NCBI RefSeq assembly: GCF_000165835.1
Contig: NC_014640.1
Span: forward strand, 682,001-746,000
Source of the DNA: Achromobacter xylosoxidans A8
Lineage (GTDB): Bacteria > Pseudomonadota > Gammaproteobacteria > Burkholderiales > Burkholderiaceae_B
Direction of reading: 5' to 3'
DNA length: 64,000 nt
Position numbers and translations under genes: made by a program. The notes beneath the pieces are model-generated. The model did not search any database and was not told the DNA's origin. It worked only from the letters and a program-made list of their open reading frames with translations. Shown piece after piece: positions 36,978-46,619 of the stretch. Each line of letters begins with the position of its first letter. Position 1 is the stretch's first letter.

Positions 36978-37181
36978 GAAAGTTTCTCAAGTCGGGTTGA
37001 GACGGGTTTTCGGCCGATGAAGGATGGCGTGGTTTTCACGCTCATCGAGGCAATTTTGCCCGGGTTCCAGGTATTTTGGGAGCAATTGATCCTCCCCGAC
37101 GCGGTAAACTATCCGTCATTCTCCGGGTTTACCCACCCGGGCGCAGTTTTCTCCTCTCTTACCGCCTCAGGAACTCCCGTC

Positions 37182-38432
<1,251 letters not shown>

Positions 38433-38478
38433 GCGAGCATCCCTGCGGCGGGCTGCGGCCCGGCCGTAGCGCTCCATG

Positions 38479-38506
38479 AGGGACGGCCCCGCAAGGCGCC
38501 GTCCCT
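38479..38506 (+). terminator. glyA terminator
   Basis: AGGGACGGC and GCCGTCCCT form a 9-bp stem with a 10-nt loop, followed by TTGCTTT. Confidence 0.7.
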
Positions 38507-38629
38507 TTGCTTTCGGGGCGGTACCCTGGCAAAAAATACGGGGGCGGATTAGCCCGTATTGGCGCTGGCGGCCCGGCGCCTCGTTACAATATGCTTAACT
38601 ATTGCCCTCAGCGCCTTTAGGGATCACAC

Positions 38630-39109
38630 ATGCGGTGTCCATTTTGCGGCAATGCCGAAACGCAGGTCGTCGACAGCCGGGTCTCCGAAGAAGGCGACGC
38701 CATACGCCGTCGCCGCCGCTGCCTGTCCTGTGACAAGCGCTTCACGACCTATGAACGGGTGGAGCTGGCCATGCCTTCCATCGTGAAGCGCAACGGCAGC
38801 CGCAGCGACTACGATCCCGGCAAGCTGCGCGCCAGCCTGAGCCTGGCGCTGCGCAAGCGCCCCGTCAGCACGGAAGACGTGGACGCGGCGGTTGCCCGGA
38901 TCGAAGAGCAGTTGCTGGCCAGCGGGCTGCGCGAAGTGCCCAGCGAACATATCGGCGAGCTGGTCATGAACGAACTGCGCAAGCTCGACAAGGTGGCGTA
39001 CGTACGCTTCGCCTCGGTCTACAAGAGCTTCGAGGACATAGGCGAATTCGTCGAGGCCATCCGCGAGATGCAGGGCCCGCTGCTGCCGGGCAAGCTGCGC
39101 AAGGACTAG
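38630..39109 (+). CDS. nrdR: Transcriptional repressor NrdR
   Basis: ATP/dATP-responsive repressor of ribonucleotide reductase genes. A 159-residue protein with a zinc ribbon (Cys3, Cys6, Cys31, Cys34) carrying the basic RRRRRC stretch for DNA contact, followed by an ATP-cone domain at about 49-139 ([18 protein letters not shown] onward). TACAAT, a possible -10, lies about 40 bp upstream. Its expected target, the nrdA promoter with two NrdR boxes, is at 2035-2100 in this window. Confidence 0.97.
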   Translation: MRCPFCGNAETQVVDSRVSEEGDAIRRRRRCLSCDKRFTTYERVELAMPSIVKRNGSRSDYDPGKLRASLSLALRKRPVSTEDVDAAVARIEEQLLASGLREVPSEHIGELVMNELRKLDKVAYVRFASVYKSFEDIGEFVEAIREMQGPLLPGKLRKD

Positions 39110-39182
39110 AGCAGGCTCCACGCCAACCGGTCCGAGGCCGCCCAGCGGCGCCGACGCAGAAAATGACGGCGCCGCGGCGCCG

Positions 39183-40148
39183 TCATTGCATGGTGGGCGC
39201 CGCGCGCGCTAGGCTGGGAGTAAGCGGTTGGAACTTGCGCCACACGCGGCGCATGTGCTGCGCCGAACCAAATCCCGATTTCTCGGCCACGCGCTCCAGA
39301 TCCAGCCGGGTATCGCGCAGCAGGTCGCGCGCCAGCGCCACGCGTATCTGATAGAGGTAATCCATCGGCGTGCAGCCCGCGTGTTCGCGGAACAGCCGGG
39401 TCAGGTGGCGCGCGCTGGTATGCGCCTGGTCCGCCAACGATTGCGCCGACCAGGGCGCCGCCGGATCGCGAATGACCGCGTCCTGTACCCGGTGCACGCC
39501 CGGATGCAGGTGGCTGCGGTGGTCCAGCCAGGGCGATAGCGTCGAATCCGTGCCGGCGCGCCGCTGGTAGACGACCATGTCGCGTGCCGTTTCACTGGCC
39601 ACCCGTGGTCCGCAATGGCGCGACACCATGTGCAGCGCCAGGTCGATGCCGGCGGTGATGCCCGCGCTGCTGACGAGCCTGCCGTCCTCGACAAAGATGC
39701 GGTTGTCATGCAGACGCGCGCTCGGGTCGATGCTGGCCAGCTGTGCCAGGCAGGTATGGTGAGTGGTGCAATCCCGTTGCCGTGTCAGGCCCGCGGCGGC
39801 GGCGAACAGCGCACCGGCGCATACCGTCATCAGCGTGAAGCCGTCCGCGGGATGGCGGACGGCCAGCCATTCGATGATGGCGCGCGAGTCTGGGTCTTCC
39901 AGGCGCGTGGGTTTGCCCACCACGCCGGAAATGATGACCAGGGCCTCGGGCGGCAGCGCGGCCGGCAGGGCCTGGATATGCGCCAGATGCAGGCCGGGCA
40001 GGCCGCTTTCGACCTCCCGCGACGGGCCGCAGAAATGCTGCTCGAAGGTGCCGGGACTCAGCTTGTTGGCCACGCGGAAGGCCTCCGCCGGACCCGCCAC
40101 GTCCAGCAGCACGATGCCGCGCGTCAGCACGAAATAGACCGGGACCAT
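39183..40148 (-). CDS. GlxA-family AraC-type regulator (DJ-1/PfpI plus HTH)
   Basis: A 321-residue regulator with an N-terminal DJ-1/PfpI-like domain (about 1-170, elbow TVCAGALFAAAAGLT) and a C-terminal AraC-type double helix-turn-helix (about 220-315, ending CTPMDYLYQIRVALARDLL and the GFGSAQHMRRVWRKF motif). Members sense small amino compounds such as carnitine, glycine betaine or arginine derivatives. ATG 40148 starts 17 bp after the stop codon of the isochorismatase-fold gene, so the two form one unit. Confidence 0.88.
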   Translation of the reverse strand: MVPVYFVLTRGIVLLDVAGPAEAFRVANKLSPGTFEQHFCGPSREVESGLPGLHLAHIQALPAALPPEALVIISGVVGKPTRLEDPDSRAIIEWLAVRHPADGFTLMTVCAGALFAAAAGLTRQRDCTTHHTCLAQLASIDPSARLHDNRIFVEDGRLVSSAGITAGIDLALHMVSRHCGPRVASETARDMVVYQRRAGTDSTLSPWLDHRSHLHPGVHRVQDAVIRDPAAPWSAQSLADQAHTSARHLTRLFREHAGCTPMDYLYQIRVALARDLLRDTRLDLERVAEKSGFGSAQHMRRVWRKFQPLTPSLARAAPTMQ

Positions 40149-40165
40149 ACAGCCCTCCGCCAGCG

Positions 40166-40729
40166 CTAGGCCGCTAGCGCGTCGGCGGCGCGCGCGATGC
40201 GGGCGAAGCGTCCTTGCAGCACCAGCTCGGTCCGGTCGCGGATTTCGGCCGGGGTGTAATGCTGGCCGGACGGGCTCTGCATGGCGAAGGTCAGGGTGGC
40301 ATCGGTGGGGAACACCACCTTGTAGCCGGCGTCGCTGGCGTGGCGCGAGGTGGTTTCGCAGCATTGTTCCGTGCGGATGCCGCTGACGATGATGCCTTCG
40401 ATGCCATGCTTCACCAGCCAGTCCTGCAGGCTGGCGCCGTCCGCGTCCTTGGCATAGAGCGAGGAATGCACGGTCTTGTGGAACACGGCGGTGGGCGCGA
40501 TGCGCAATTCCTTGAGCGTCTTGACGTGCCCGGAGGCCATCGAGAAGGGGTTGGCGGGGTCGTTCGACACGCTGGTGTGAAACACCTGCAGTACCGGAAT
40601 GTCCTGGGCCTCGGCCGTGTCGATCAGGGACTGGATCTGTTCCACAAAGGCCGGATACTCGGTTTCATCCCAAAACGGACGTTGCCGGAAAGAGTCTTGT
40701 ACATCGATGACGATCAGTGCTTGTTTCAT
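40166..40729 (-). CDS. Isochorismatase-family cysteine hydrolase
   Basis: A 187-residue hydrolase with triad Asp9 (LIVIDVQDSF), Lys85 (FHKTVHSS) and Cys123 (RTEQCCETT). It is shorter than and only distantly similar to the protein at 15265-15957. It is the first gene of a two-gene unit with the GlxA-type regulator. Such pairings often handle amides or detoxify amine compounds, but no substrate can be named. Confidence 0.87.
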   Translation of the reverse strand: MKQALIVIDVQDSFRQRPFWDETEYPAFVEQIQSLIDTAEAQDIPVLQVFHTSVSNDPANPFSMASGHVKTLKELRIAPTAVFHKTVHSSLYAKDADGASLQDWLVKHGIEGIIVSGIRTEQCCETTSRHASDAGYKVVFPTDATLTFAMQSPSGQHYTPAEIRDRTELVLQGRFARIARAADALAA

Positions 40730-40907
40730 GGTCCGGGCTCCTGGAGCGGAAATTGTAGAGGCGTGACGTCATTTTTACTGCAATCCAGCGCCGGGGTGAG
40801 CGCGGCGAAAGACGGCTGTCGGCCCAAAACGGACATGCGCGGCCGATGCCGCCGAGAGCCTGCGCCGGACCGTCTGCCCGCCGCGTGGCGGACATACAAT
40901 CCTGATC

Positions 40908-42059
40908 ATGATGATTCCCAGCGACAACGACGACATTTTCTGGATGCGGCGCGCCCTGGCGCTGGCGCAGACCGTCATGTACTCCACCGCGCCCAACCCC
41001 CGGGTCGGCTGCGTGATCGTGCGCGACGGCAGGGTGCTGGGCGAAGGCGCCACGCAGCCGCCGGGCGGCCCGCACGCGGAAGTCTGCGCCTTGCGCGACG
41101 TCCAGGCGCGCGGTGAGTCCGTGGAAGGCGCCACGCTCTATGTCACATTGGAGCCTTGCAGCCATTTCGGCCGCACGCCGCCCTGCGTGGACGCGGTGCT
41201 TGCGGCCCGGCCGGCGCGGGTGGTGGTGGCGATCGGCGATCCCAACCCGCTGGTCAATGGCCAGGGTCTGGCGCGTCTGCGCCTGGCGGGCATCGAGGTG
41301 ACCACGGGCGTCTGCGGCGCAGAGGCGCTGGCCGTCAATGCGGGGTTCATCTCGCGCATGAGCCGCGGCTTGCCATGGGTGTGGCTGAAGATGGCGGCCT
41401 CGCTGGATGGGCGCAGCGCACTGCATAACGGTGTATCGCAATGGATCACCGGGCCCGAGGCCCGGGCTGACGGCCACCGCTGGCGCGCCCGCGCCTGCGT
41501 GGTCCTGACCGGCATGGGCACCGTGCTGAAGGACGATCCGCAGCTCAATGTCAGGGGCGTGGACACGCCGCGCCAGCCGCGCAAGGCCGTGGTGGACGGC
41601 CGTTTCGAGATCCCGGAAGACGCGAGGCTGTTCGACGGCGCCGAAGTCATCATCTTCACTGCCCGCGAAGATGCCGCCAAGACCGCGCGCCTGCAGGCCA
41701 AGAACGCCCGCGTGGTGCTGCTGCCGGGCGAGGCGGCCGGCCGGGTCGACCTGCCGGCGATGATCCGCTGGCTGGCCCAGGAACAATTCAACGAGGTCCA
41801 CGTGGAGGCCGGCGCGGGCCTGAGCGGCGCGTTGGTGGCGGCGGGCTGCGTGGACGAACTGCTGCTGTATCTGGCGCCGGTGCTGCTGGGCGACGCGGCC
41901 GGCATGGTGCGCCTGCCCATGCTGGAACACCTGGACGGCGCCCGGCGCTATGAATTTATCGAGACCGCGCCCGTGGGCGCGGACCTGCGCGTGCGCACCA
42001 GGGTGGCGGAAACCTGGCGCCAACTGATGCAGCGGGTGGCGCTGCCAGAGTTGCCCTAG
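40908..42059 (+). CDS. ribD: Bifunctional riboflavin biosynthesis deaminase/reductase RibD
   Basis: Carries out steps two and three of riboflavin synthesis. A 383-residue protein with an N-terminal cytidine-deaminase-like domain (zinc ligands His56 in PHAE, Cys84 and Cys93 in EPCSHFGRTPPC) and a C-terminal NADPH-dependent reductase domain from about 150. The start has two adjacent ATG codons; TACAAT lies about 20 bp upstream, implying a very short leader. glyA-nrdR-ribD is a common order; here two minus-strand genes separate nrdR and ribD. Confidence 0.95.
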   Translation: MMIPSDNDDIFWMRRALALAQTVMYSTAPNPRVGCVIVRDGRVLGEGATQPPGGPHAEVCALRDVQARGESVEGATLYVTLEPCSHFGRTPPCVDAVLAARPARVVVAIGDPNPLVNGQGLARLRLAGIEVTTGVCGAEALAVNAGFISRMSRGLPWVWLKMAASLDGRSALHNGVSQWITGPEARADGHRWRARACVVLTGMGTVLKDDPQLNVRGVDTPRQPRKAVVDGRFEIPEDARLFDGAEVIIFTAREDAAKTARLQAKNARVVLLPGEAAGRVDLPAMIRWLAQEQFNEVHVEAGAGLSGALVAAGCVDELLLYLAPVLLGDAAGMVRLPMLEHLDGARRYEFIETAPVGADLRVRTRVAETWRQLMQRVALPELP

Positions 42060-42114
42060 GGCCGGCTCCGGTCTTCTATTGGTCAGCGTGCACAGATCCT
42101 GACATTGCGCCGCG

Positions 42115-44586
42115 TCAGCTCCGCCTCTCGGTCCGGTTCGGACGCGCCGCGGTATAGCGCCAGGCCAGGACCGCGGCGCCGCCGCCGACCAGGGCCAGCA
42201 ACGCGGCCGCAAGCAGCAGGCCCGGATGGTTGCGGCGCAGGCGCTCCCAGGATTTCTCGGCTTGCGTGTAGTGGAACCAGGCCGCTGCCTGGAAGTCCGG
42301 CGCGGCGCATTCGCGGCCGAAAGAGCCGCTGAACGGCACCTGCGCGCCTTGTTCTATATAGCGCCGGTAGATGGCGGAGGCCTGTTCGGGCGAGTCGTCG
42401 ATGATGTAGCGGGTGCCCTGGCACAGCACCGCGGCGAATGCTTGGGAGCGGCGCGGCAACTCATCTGCGGCGCGCAACGCATGATTGGCCGCGATCTGGC
42501 GGTAATGGAAGCGGGTATAGGGCTGCGCTTCGCTTGCGGCGTAGCGCCGGCGTTCCTCTTCGGTGACGAAGGGGCCCGGCAGCGCGGCCGCGGCGCGCAG
42601 CGCTGGCGTGTCGGGCGGATCGGTGCCGTCAGCGGCCGTCGAGCCGGGGACCGCGCTGCGTCCCGCGCCATAGGCCGTGTTGCCGCCATAGGTCGCGAAA
42701 TCCGGCTCCTGCTCGTAGCCCATGATCTCCATGCCGTCACGCCGCGCCAGCCGGGAGGCTCCGAACCAGGCTTCGGCCCGTGTCGTGCGGCCCCACGCGC
42801 TGCCGGCCTTGCGCAACGCGGCGCCGTACTCGGCGGCGAGCTGGCGGCTTCGTTGCTGCCGCAACTCCAATTTGCCGTCGACATAGTCCAGCGTGACGTA
42901 GCGGGCGTCCGAATCGGCGGGGAAATAGGGCAGCGCCTGCGCGATCGAGCCCTCGCGCACCAGGCGCCGCGCCAGCAGGAGGCGCAGGCGATCGGATGCG
43001 GTGACGGGATGCTCCTCTAGCCATTTGTAGAAATGCTGGGGATCTGGCGGCGCCGATCCGACGGCCGCGGCTGCGGCGGGAGCGTGCCGGTCCACATAAG
43101 CCTTGAGTTCGGGGGTCGTCAGCACGCGTTCAGCCACGTAGGCCGCGTCGTTCCAATACGGAGTGGATTGCCAGAAGCCTCCGACCGACCTGTCAGGCAC
43201 GGTGGCGTGCAGCAGCTGGTCCAGCGCCTCGACGTACTGGCCTCGCGACAGCGTCAGCACGCCTTGTTCCCCCAGCAGGCGCGCCGCGCTCGGCCCTTCC
43301 ACGCTGCCGTCGGCGCGCGGAAAGGCGCTGGCCGCCTGGGCATAGGCCTGGGCCGCCGCTTGCGTGTCGCCTTGCCGCAGCGCCAGTTTCGCGCGCACCC
43401 ACCACGCCAGGCCCGTGTCCAGCCGCGCGGCCAGCGTTTGCGCCAGGTCATAACGGCCGATGCGGTAGGCCAGCGCCGCCACGCGGTCGGCGTCCAGCAC
43501 CTGCTTCAGGTCCTGGGTTTCCAGCGCCGCAACCAGCGATTGCAGCGCTGGATTCGGCGTGACCTCATGTCCCTGTGCGGCGTCGGCAAACCCGGCCTGG
43601 CCGGTCGTGTCGTACGCGGCGTAGGGGTCGGTGGCGCTGTCGGGCCTGCCGTCCACGATGTCGCCGACCCGGGCCAGCGCGTAAGCCACCAGCAACCGTT
43701 GCGCGACTGGATCGTCGATCAGCTTGCGCGTGCGCGCCGGGTCGTCCAGGGCCCATTGCGCCAGCATGCGCAGCGAGGCATTGCCGCTGGCAGAGTCGCG
43801 CGCGGCCTGTTCGGCATACCGGCGCAGCGCATGCTTGAGCGAGGCGGCGGGGATGGCGTCCATGCAGGGCTCGGCGTTGACCAGTTCCATATAGCTGCAT
43901 TGCCCCTGCGGTCCGGCCAGGAACAAGCGGGCCTCCTGACCGTAGCTGGCCACCGCCAGACCCAATGGATCCGGCGCGCCGTCGCGCGCCAGTTGCCGTG
44001 CACGGGCATAGGCCTGCGCTGCGGCCTGTCGCTGCGCGTCCGCGTCGCTGGCCGCCAGTTCTGCCTCGTCCCCGATTTCAGCCAGCATGTAGGCGGCCCA
44101 TACGCTGCGCGCCGCCGCCTGTTGCGGCGGCAACTGGAGGATGGCGCGATAGCGCGCGCGCGCCTGCTCCAGCAGGCGGTCGGTATCCGCCCCGCGGGCG
44201 GCATGCGTGTCGACCGCGGCCGCGGTGTAAAGCCGCAGGGCTTCCGGCAAACCGGCGCCCAGGGCATAGGCCTGCTCGCCGTCGGGCTGCGCCCGCATCG
44301 CGCGCGTCGTGACCCGTTGTGCCGGCGTGAGCGCGGGATCACGGTCTTCCGGCAAGGCGTTCTGCTGATAGCTGCCGTCCGGCAATTCATAGGCTTCCTG
44401 GGCCTGCAGCGTATCGCTGGCGCCGACAAGGCGGGCAGCTTCGTAGCCGAAAGAGTTGGCCGGCGTGGCGCGCAGCGTGGCCGCGCGGTCGTCCAGCAAT
44501 TGGGCGGGGAACTCCGGTCCGCAGGCGATGACGATGCCGGCGCCTGTCAACAGCAGCAGCGCCGCCAGCGATTTACGGTTGTACAT
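42115..44586 (-). CDS. Large membrane lipoprotein with TPR-like helical repeats, unknown function
   Basis: An 823-residue protein beginning MYNRKSLAALLLLTGAG and a lipobox-like VIAC (Cys22), then a long alanine-rich helical body (about 90-700) that looks like tetratricopeptide-type repeats, and a second hydrophobic helix near 785-807 followed by a basic tail. It may therefore be anchored at both ends. Upstream in-frame starts (GTG 44610, ATG 44604) are possible. It overlaps the end of the DUF3142 gene by 14 bp on the same strand, so the two are translated together. I do not recognise a named family. Confidence 0.75.
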   Translation of the reverse strand: MYNRKSLAALLLLTGAGIVIACGPEFPAQLLDDRAATLRATPANSFGYEAARLVGASDTLQAQEAYELPDGSYQQNALPEDRDPALTPAQRVTTRAMRAQPDGEQAYALGAGLPEALRLYTAAAVDTHAARGADTDRLLEQARARYRAILQLPPQQAAARSVWAAYMLAEIGDEAELAASDADAQRQAAAQAYARARQLARDGAPDPLGLAVASYGQEARLFLAGPQGQCSYMELVNAEPCMDAIPAASLKHALRRYAEQAARDSASGNASLRMLAQWALDDPARTRKLIDDPVAQRLLVAYALARVGDIVDGRPDSATDPYAAYDTTGQAGFADAAQGHEVTPNPALQSLVAALETQDLKQVLDADRVAALAYRIGRYDLAQTLAARLDTGLAWWVRAKLALRQGDTQAAAQAYAQAASAFPRADGSVEGPSAARLLGEQGVLTLSRGQYVEALDQLLHATVPDRSVGGFWQSTPYWNDAAYVAERVLTTPELKAYVDRHAPAAAAAVGSAPPDPQHFYKWLEEHPVTASDRLRLLLARRLVREGSIAQALPYFPADSDARYVTLDYVDGKLELRQQRSRQLAAEYGAALRKAGSAWGRTTRAEAWFGASRLARRDGMEIMGYEQEPDFATYGGNTAYGAGRSAVPGSTAADGTDPPDTPALRAAAALPGPFVTEEERRRYAASEAQPYTRFHYRQIAANHALRAADELPRRSQAFAAVLCQGTRYIIDDSPEQASAIYRRYIEQGAQVPFSGSFGRECAAPDFQAAAWFHYTQAEKSWERLRRNHPGLLLAAALLALVGGGAAVLAWRYTAARPNRTERRS

Positions 44587-45778
44587 GGAAGCTCGAAGGC
44601 CCATTTTCACAGCGTATCCAGCCTATATTGCGTTGGCCGCCGGCGTGCAGCAGGCCGTCTTGGGAGCGGCGCAGGAACGCGCCGCCGGAATCATGTTCGA
44701 GGGTATAGCCGTTGATGCCGTCGGCCGCGCGGCAGGCGCCGTCCCAGCGGATCGCGAAGGGCAGGGCCGCGTCGGCGTTGCCGCCGTTGGACAGTATCAG
44801 GTCCTGTGCGCCGTTGCCGCCCGTCGCGCGCGCCGTGACGGACAGCGTCGGCAGCAGGGGCTGGCGTGTCAGCACGGCGCGCCATGTGGTCGGGCTCCAG
44901 GCGCGTTCGTCGCGCGCGGTGGGCAGGCGGAACCAGACGATGCCCGCCAACCCAGGCGGGCGGGAACGGTGGATTTCGTCGACGAAAGCCGCCATCGACG
45001 CGGGCGTGGCTACCAGTTCGCTGGCGCGTCCGCCCGGCAGCAGCGCGGAACGCTCGCTTTCGACCGCGGCGATGCTGCCGTCGTCGTTCCAGCTCACGCG
45101 ACTGCCGTAAGTCGCCAACGCCACACGCCACGGCCGCTGGGTTCGGTCAGCGAAAGCCGTCAGCCAGGCGCTTGCGCGCTTGGCGTTGAACAAACCCTGT
45201 TCCGGGCTCAGCACGGCATGGACTTGCAACACGGCTTCATCGGGAATCCGGAGCAGCTCATCGAGTCCGGAGCCGTTCAGCCATGTTGGCAGCGCGGTTA
45301 TCGACAATGGCAGATCCGGACCCAGCCCTGGCTTCAAGGCCGCAAGGAATGCCGCGTAGGCGGGTAGTTTGGAGGTGGGACAGTCGTAGTCGATTTCGAT
45401 GCCGGCCAAGGCGACGCCCGCGTCTCTCCATGCGCTGCGCGCGGCCGCAATCCGCGCCAGCACCTCCGCGGACGGCAGCGCATCGGCGCGGCCGTCCAGG
45501 CGCAGAACCATGATGACGGGACGCTTGGCCGCGGCCAACGCGGCCAGATCCGGCGCAGCAGTGAACCATCGCCCGTCCGGGTTCATCTCCCCCATCAGCA
45601 CGCGCCATGCCCGCACGATGTCTGCGCTGTCGGCCAGCGCCTGGCTGACGGGCGGCGTCCATACCCGTTGCCAGACATAAGCGTCGCCGGGCAGATCGGC
45701 CTGCTTGCCGCAAGCGGCCAGGAGCAGCAGCAAGACGCTGAAAATCGCTGCGGAACAGCGTTTGGCAAGGGCATTCAT
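44573..45778 (-). CDS. DUF3142-type lipoprotein
   Basis: A 401-residue protein with signal peptide and lipobox LAAC (Cys22). The rest resembles DUF3142: motifs VWQRVWTPPVSQAL, GIEIDYDCPTSKLPAYAAFL and GLAGIVWFRLPT suggest a TIM-barrel glycosidase-like fold with acidic residues in IEIDYD as a possible active site, followed by a beta-sandwich tail from about 310. ATG 45778 gives a clean signal peptide; the longer frame from 45859 does not. It is the first gene of the pair with the large lipoprotein. Function is unknown; cell-envelope polysaccharide is a guess. Confidence 0.75.
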   Translation of the reverse strand: MNALAKRCSAAIFSVLLLLLAACGKQADLPGDAYVWQRVWTPPVSQALADSADIVRAWRVLMGEMNPDGRWFTAAPDLAALAAAKRPVIMVLRLDGRADALPSAEVLARIAAARSAWRDAGVALAGIEIDYDCPTSKLPAYAAFLAALKPGLGPDLPLSITALPTWLNGSGLDELLRIPDEAVLQVHAVLSPEQGLFNAKRASAWLTAFADRTQRPWRVALATYGSRVSWNDDGSIAAVESERSALLPGGRASELVATPASMAAFVDEIHRSRPPGLAGIVWFRLPTARDERAWSPTTWRAVLTRQPLLPTLSVTARATGGNGAQDLILSNGGNADAALPFAIRWDGACRAADGINGYTLEHDSGGAFLRRSQDGLLHAGGQRNIGWIRCENGPSSFHVQP

Positions 45779-46393
45779 GCGGCTGGCCAGGATCGGAAAA
45801 GCATGACGCGGCGGCGACGATGGGCGGATGGAATGAAGCGCAATGAATGCGCGGCGCATTGCGGATGCGTGATTCTATCGCTGCGCGCAGGGGTACTAGC
45901 ACTCTGTGCTTGCGGCTGCCAATCGCGAACACGCCCGTAATCCGCGGCCTGCGGGCCAATGCGATGCGCAAGTGCTATCGATATGCCATCAAGTTTGCGC
46001 ATGTCTGCTGCACGAATCTGGACGCGTGCGGCGTGACTATTTTTGGCATTGCGCTAAATGAATTGCCACAAAAACGTCAATTGGCTTTAGCATAGGCACA
46101 TGACTTGGCGCCACGCACTGATGGACTACACCGTGCAATGCCACGCGCCCTCGTCACCACGGATCCTCGTGCCGCGTTATCGGCGTTTTTCACCACCGAA
46201 CCGGCGCGCTGCTGAACGAAGACGCCATGCGCCGTTCAGACCGTCCGCTGCCATCGCACAGCGGGCGCATCGGGTTTTTACCCGCATCATAAAAATCCCT
46301 GGGACATCGCTCTTCCCTTCAAATCATTGCTGAGCATTTCACGTGCGACTGCATCATGCACGCGCGCATACAGCGATATGCTGAAACCGGACG

Positions 46394-46409
46394 AGTGAAC
46401 TTATTCACT
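46394..46409. promoter_or_regulatory. Perfect dyad AGTGAA-N4-TTCACT
   Basis: Six-base arms AGTGAA and TTCACT around CTTA, about 210 bp upstream of prkA. If the sigma-54 element at 46561 is used, this is about 180 bp upstream of the start site, a usual place for an enhancer-binding activator. No specific regulator is assigned. Confidence 0.35.
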
Positions 46410-46560
46410 TAAGTTGCATTCCCTGACGGAACTTGTATCCGAAGAGTGCAGCCTAATTGGAAAGGGCCTGATCATGCCTTTGGTTGATGTGTGGCGAAAG
46501 CAACATACCATCCGGCCGACAGTGCTTATCGCGAGATTGTCTAGTAATGCGCGAGCGCTG

Positions 46561-46576
46561 AGGCACAATGGGGGCA
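46561..46576 (+). promoter_or_regulatory. Possible sigma-54 promoter of prkA
   Basis: AGGCACAATGGGGGCA has GG (46562-46563) and GC (46574-46575) at the exact -24/-12 spacing and keeps CAC of TGGCAC. The T at -26 and TT before GC are absent, so it is imperfect. The related E. coli yeaGH operon is sigma-54 dependent, which makes the site plausible. The predicted start is near 46587. Confidence 0.4.
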
Positions 46577-46619
46577 GGTAGGGACGTATTGGATTTTTCG
46601 CGTGTTGTAGGAGGTTTCC

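Larger units (their letters stand above)
45779..46619. other. 841-bp gene-free region upstream of prkA
   Basis: I see no convincing gene here. Short open frames exist (for example 46100-46333) but lack ribosome sites and family resemblance. The segment is more AT-rich than its neighbours. It holds a CGCAATG/CATTGCG dyad (45839-45863), a GTGAA/TTCAC dyad (46394-46409) and a possible sigma-54 element (46561-46576), so much of it is probably control DNA for the flanking operons. A small RNA cannot be excluded. Confidence 0.5.

Noticed and set aside
36978..37181. Glycine riboswitch before glyA
   Set aside because: The 204-bp leader shows no tandem aptamer pattern that I can recognise.
40730..40907. 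FMN riboswitch before ribD
   Set aside because: The predicted -10 is about 20 bp from the ATG, leaving no room for the aptamer, and its conserved boxes are not seen.
46100..46333. 77-codon frame in the gene-free region before prkA
   Set aside because: No ribosome site, Arg/Pro-rich composition and no resemblance to a known family.
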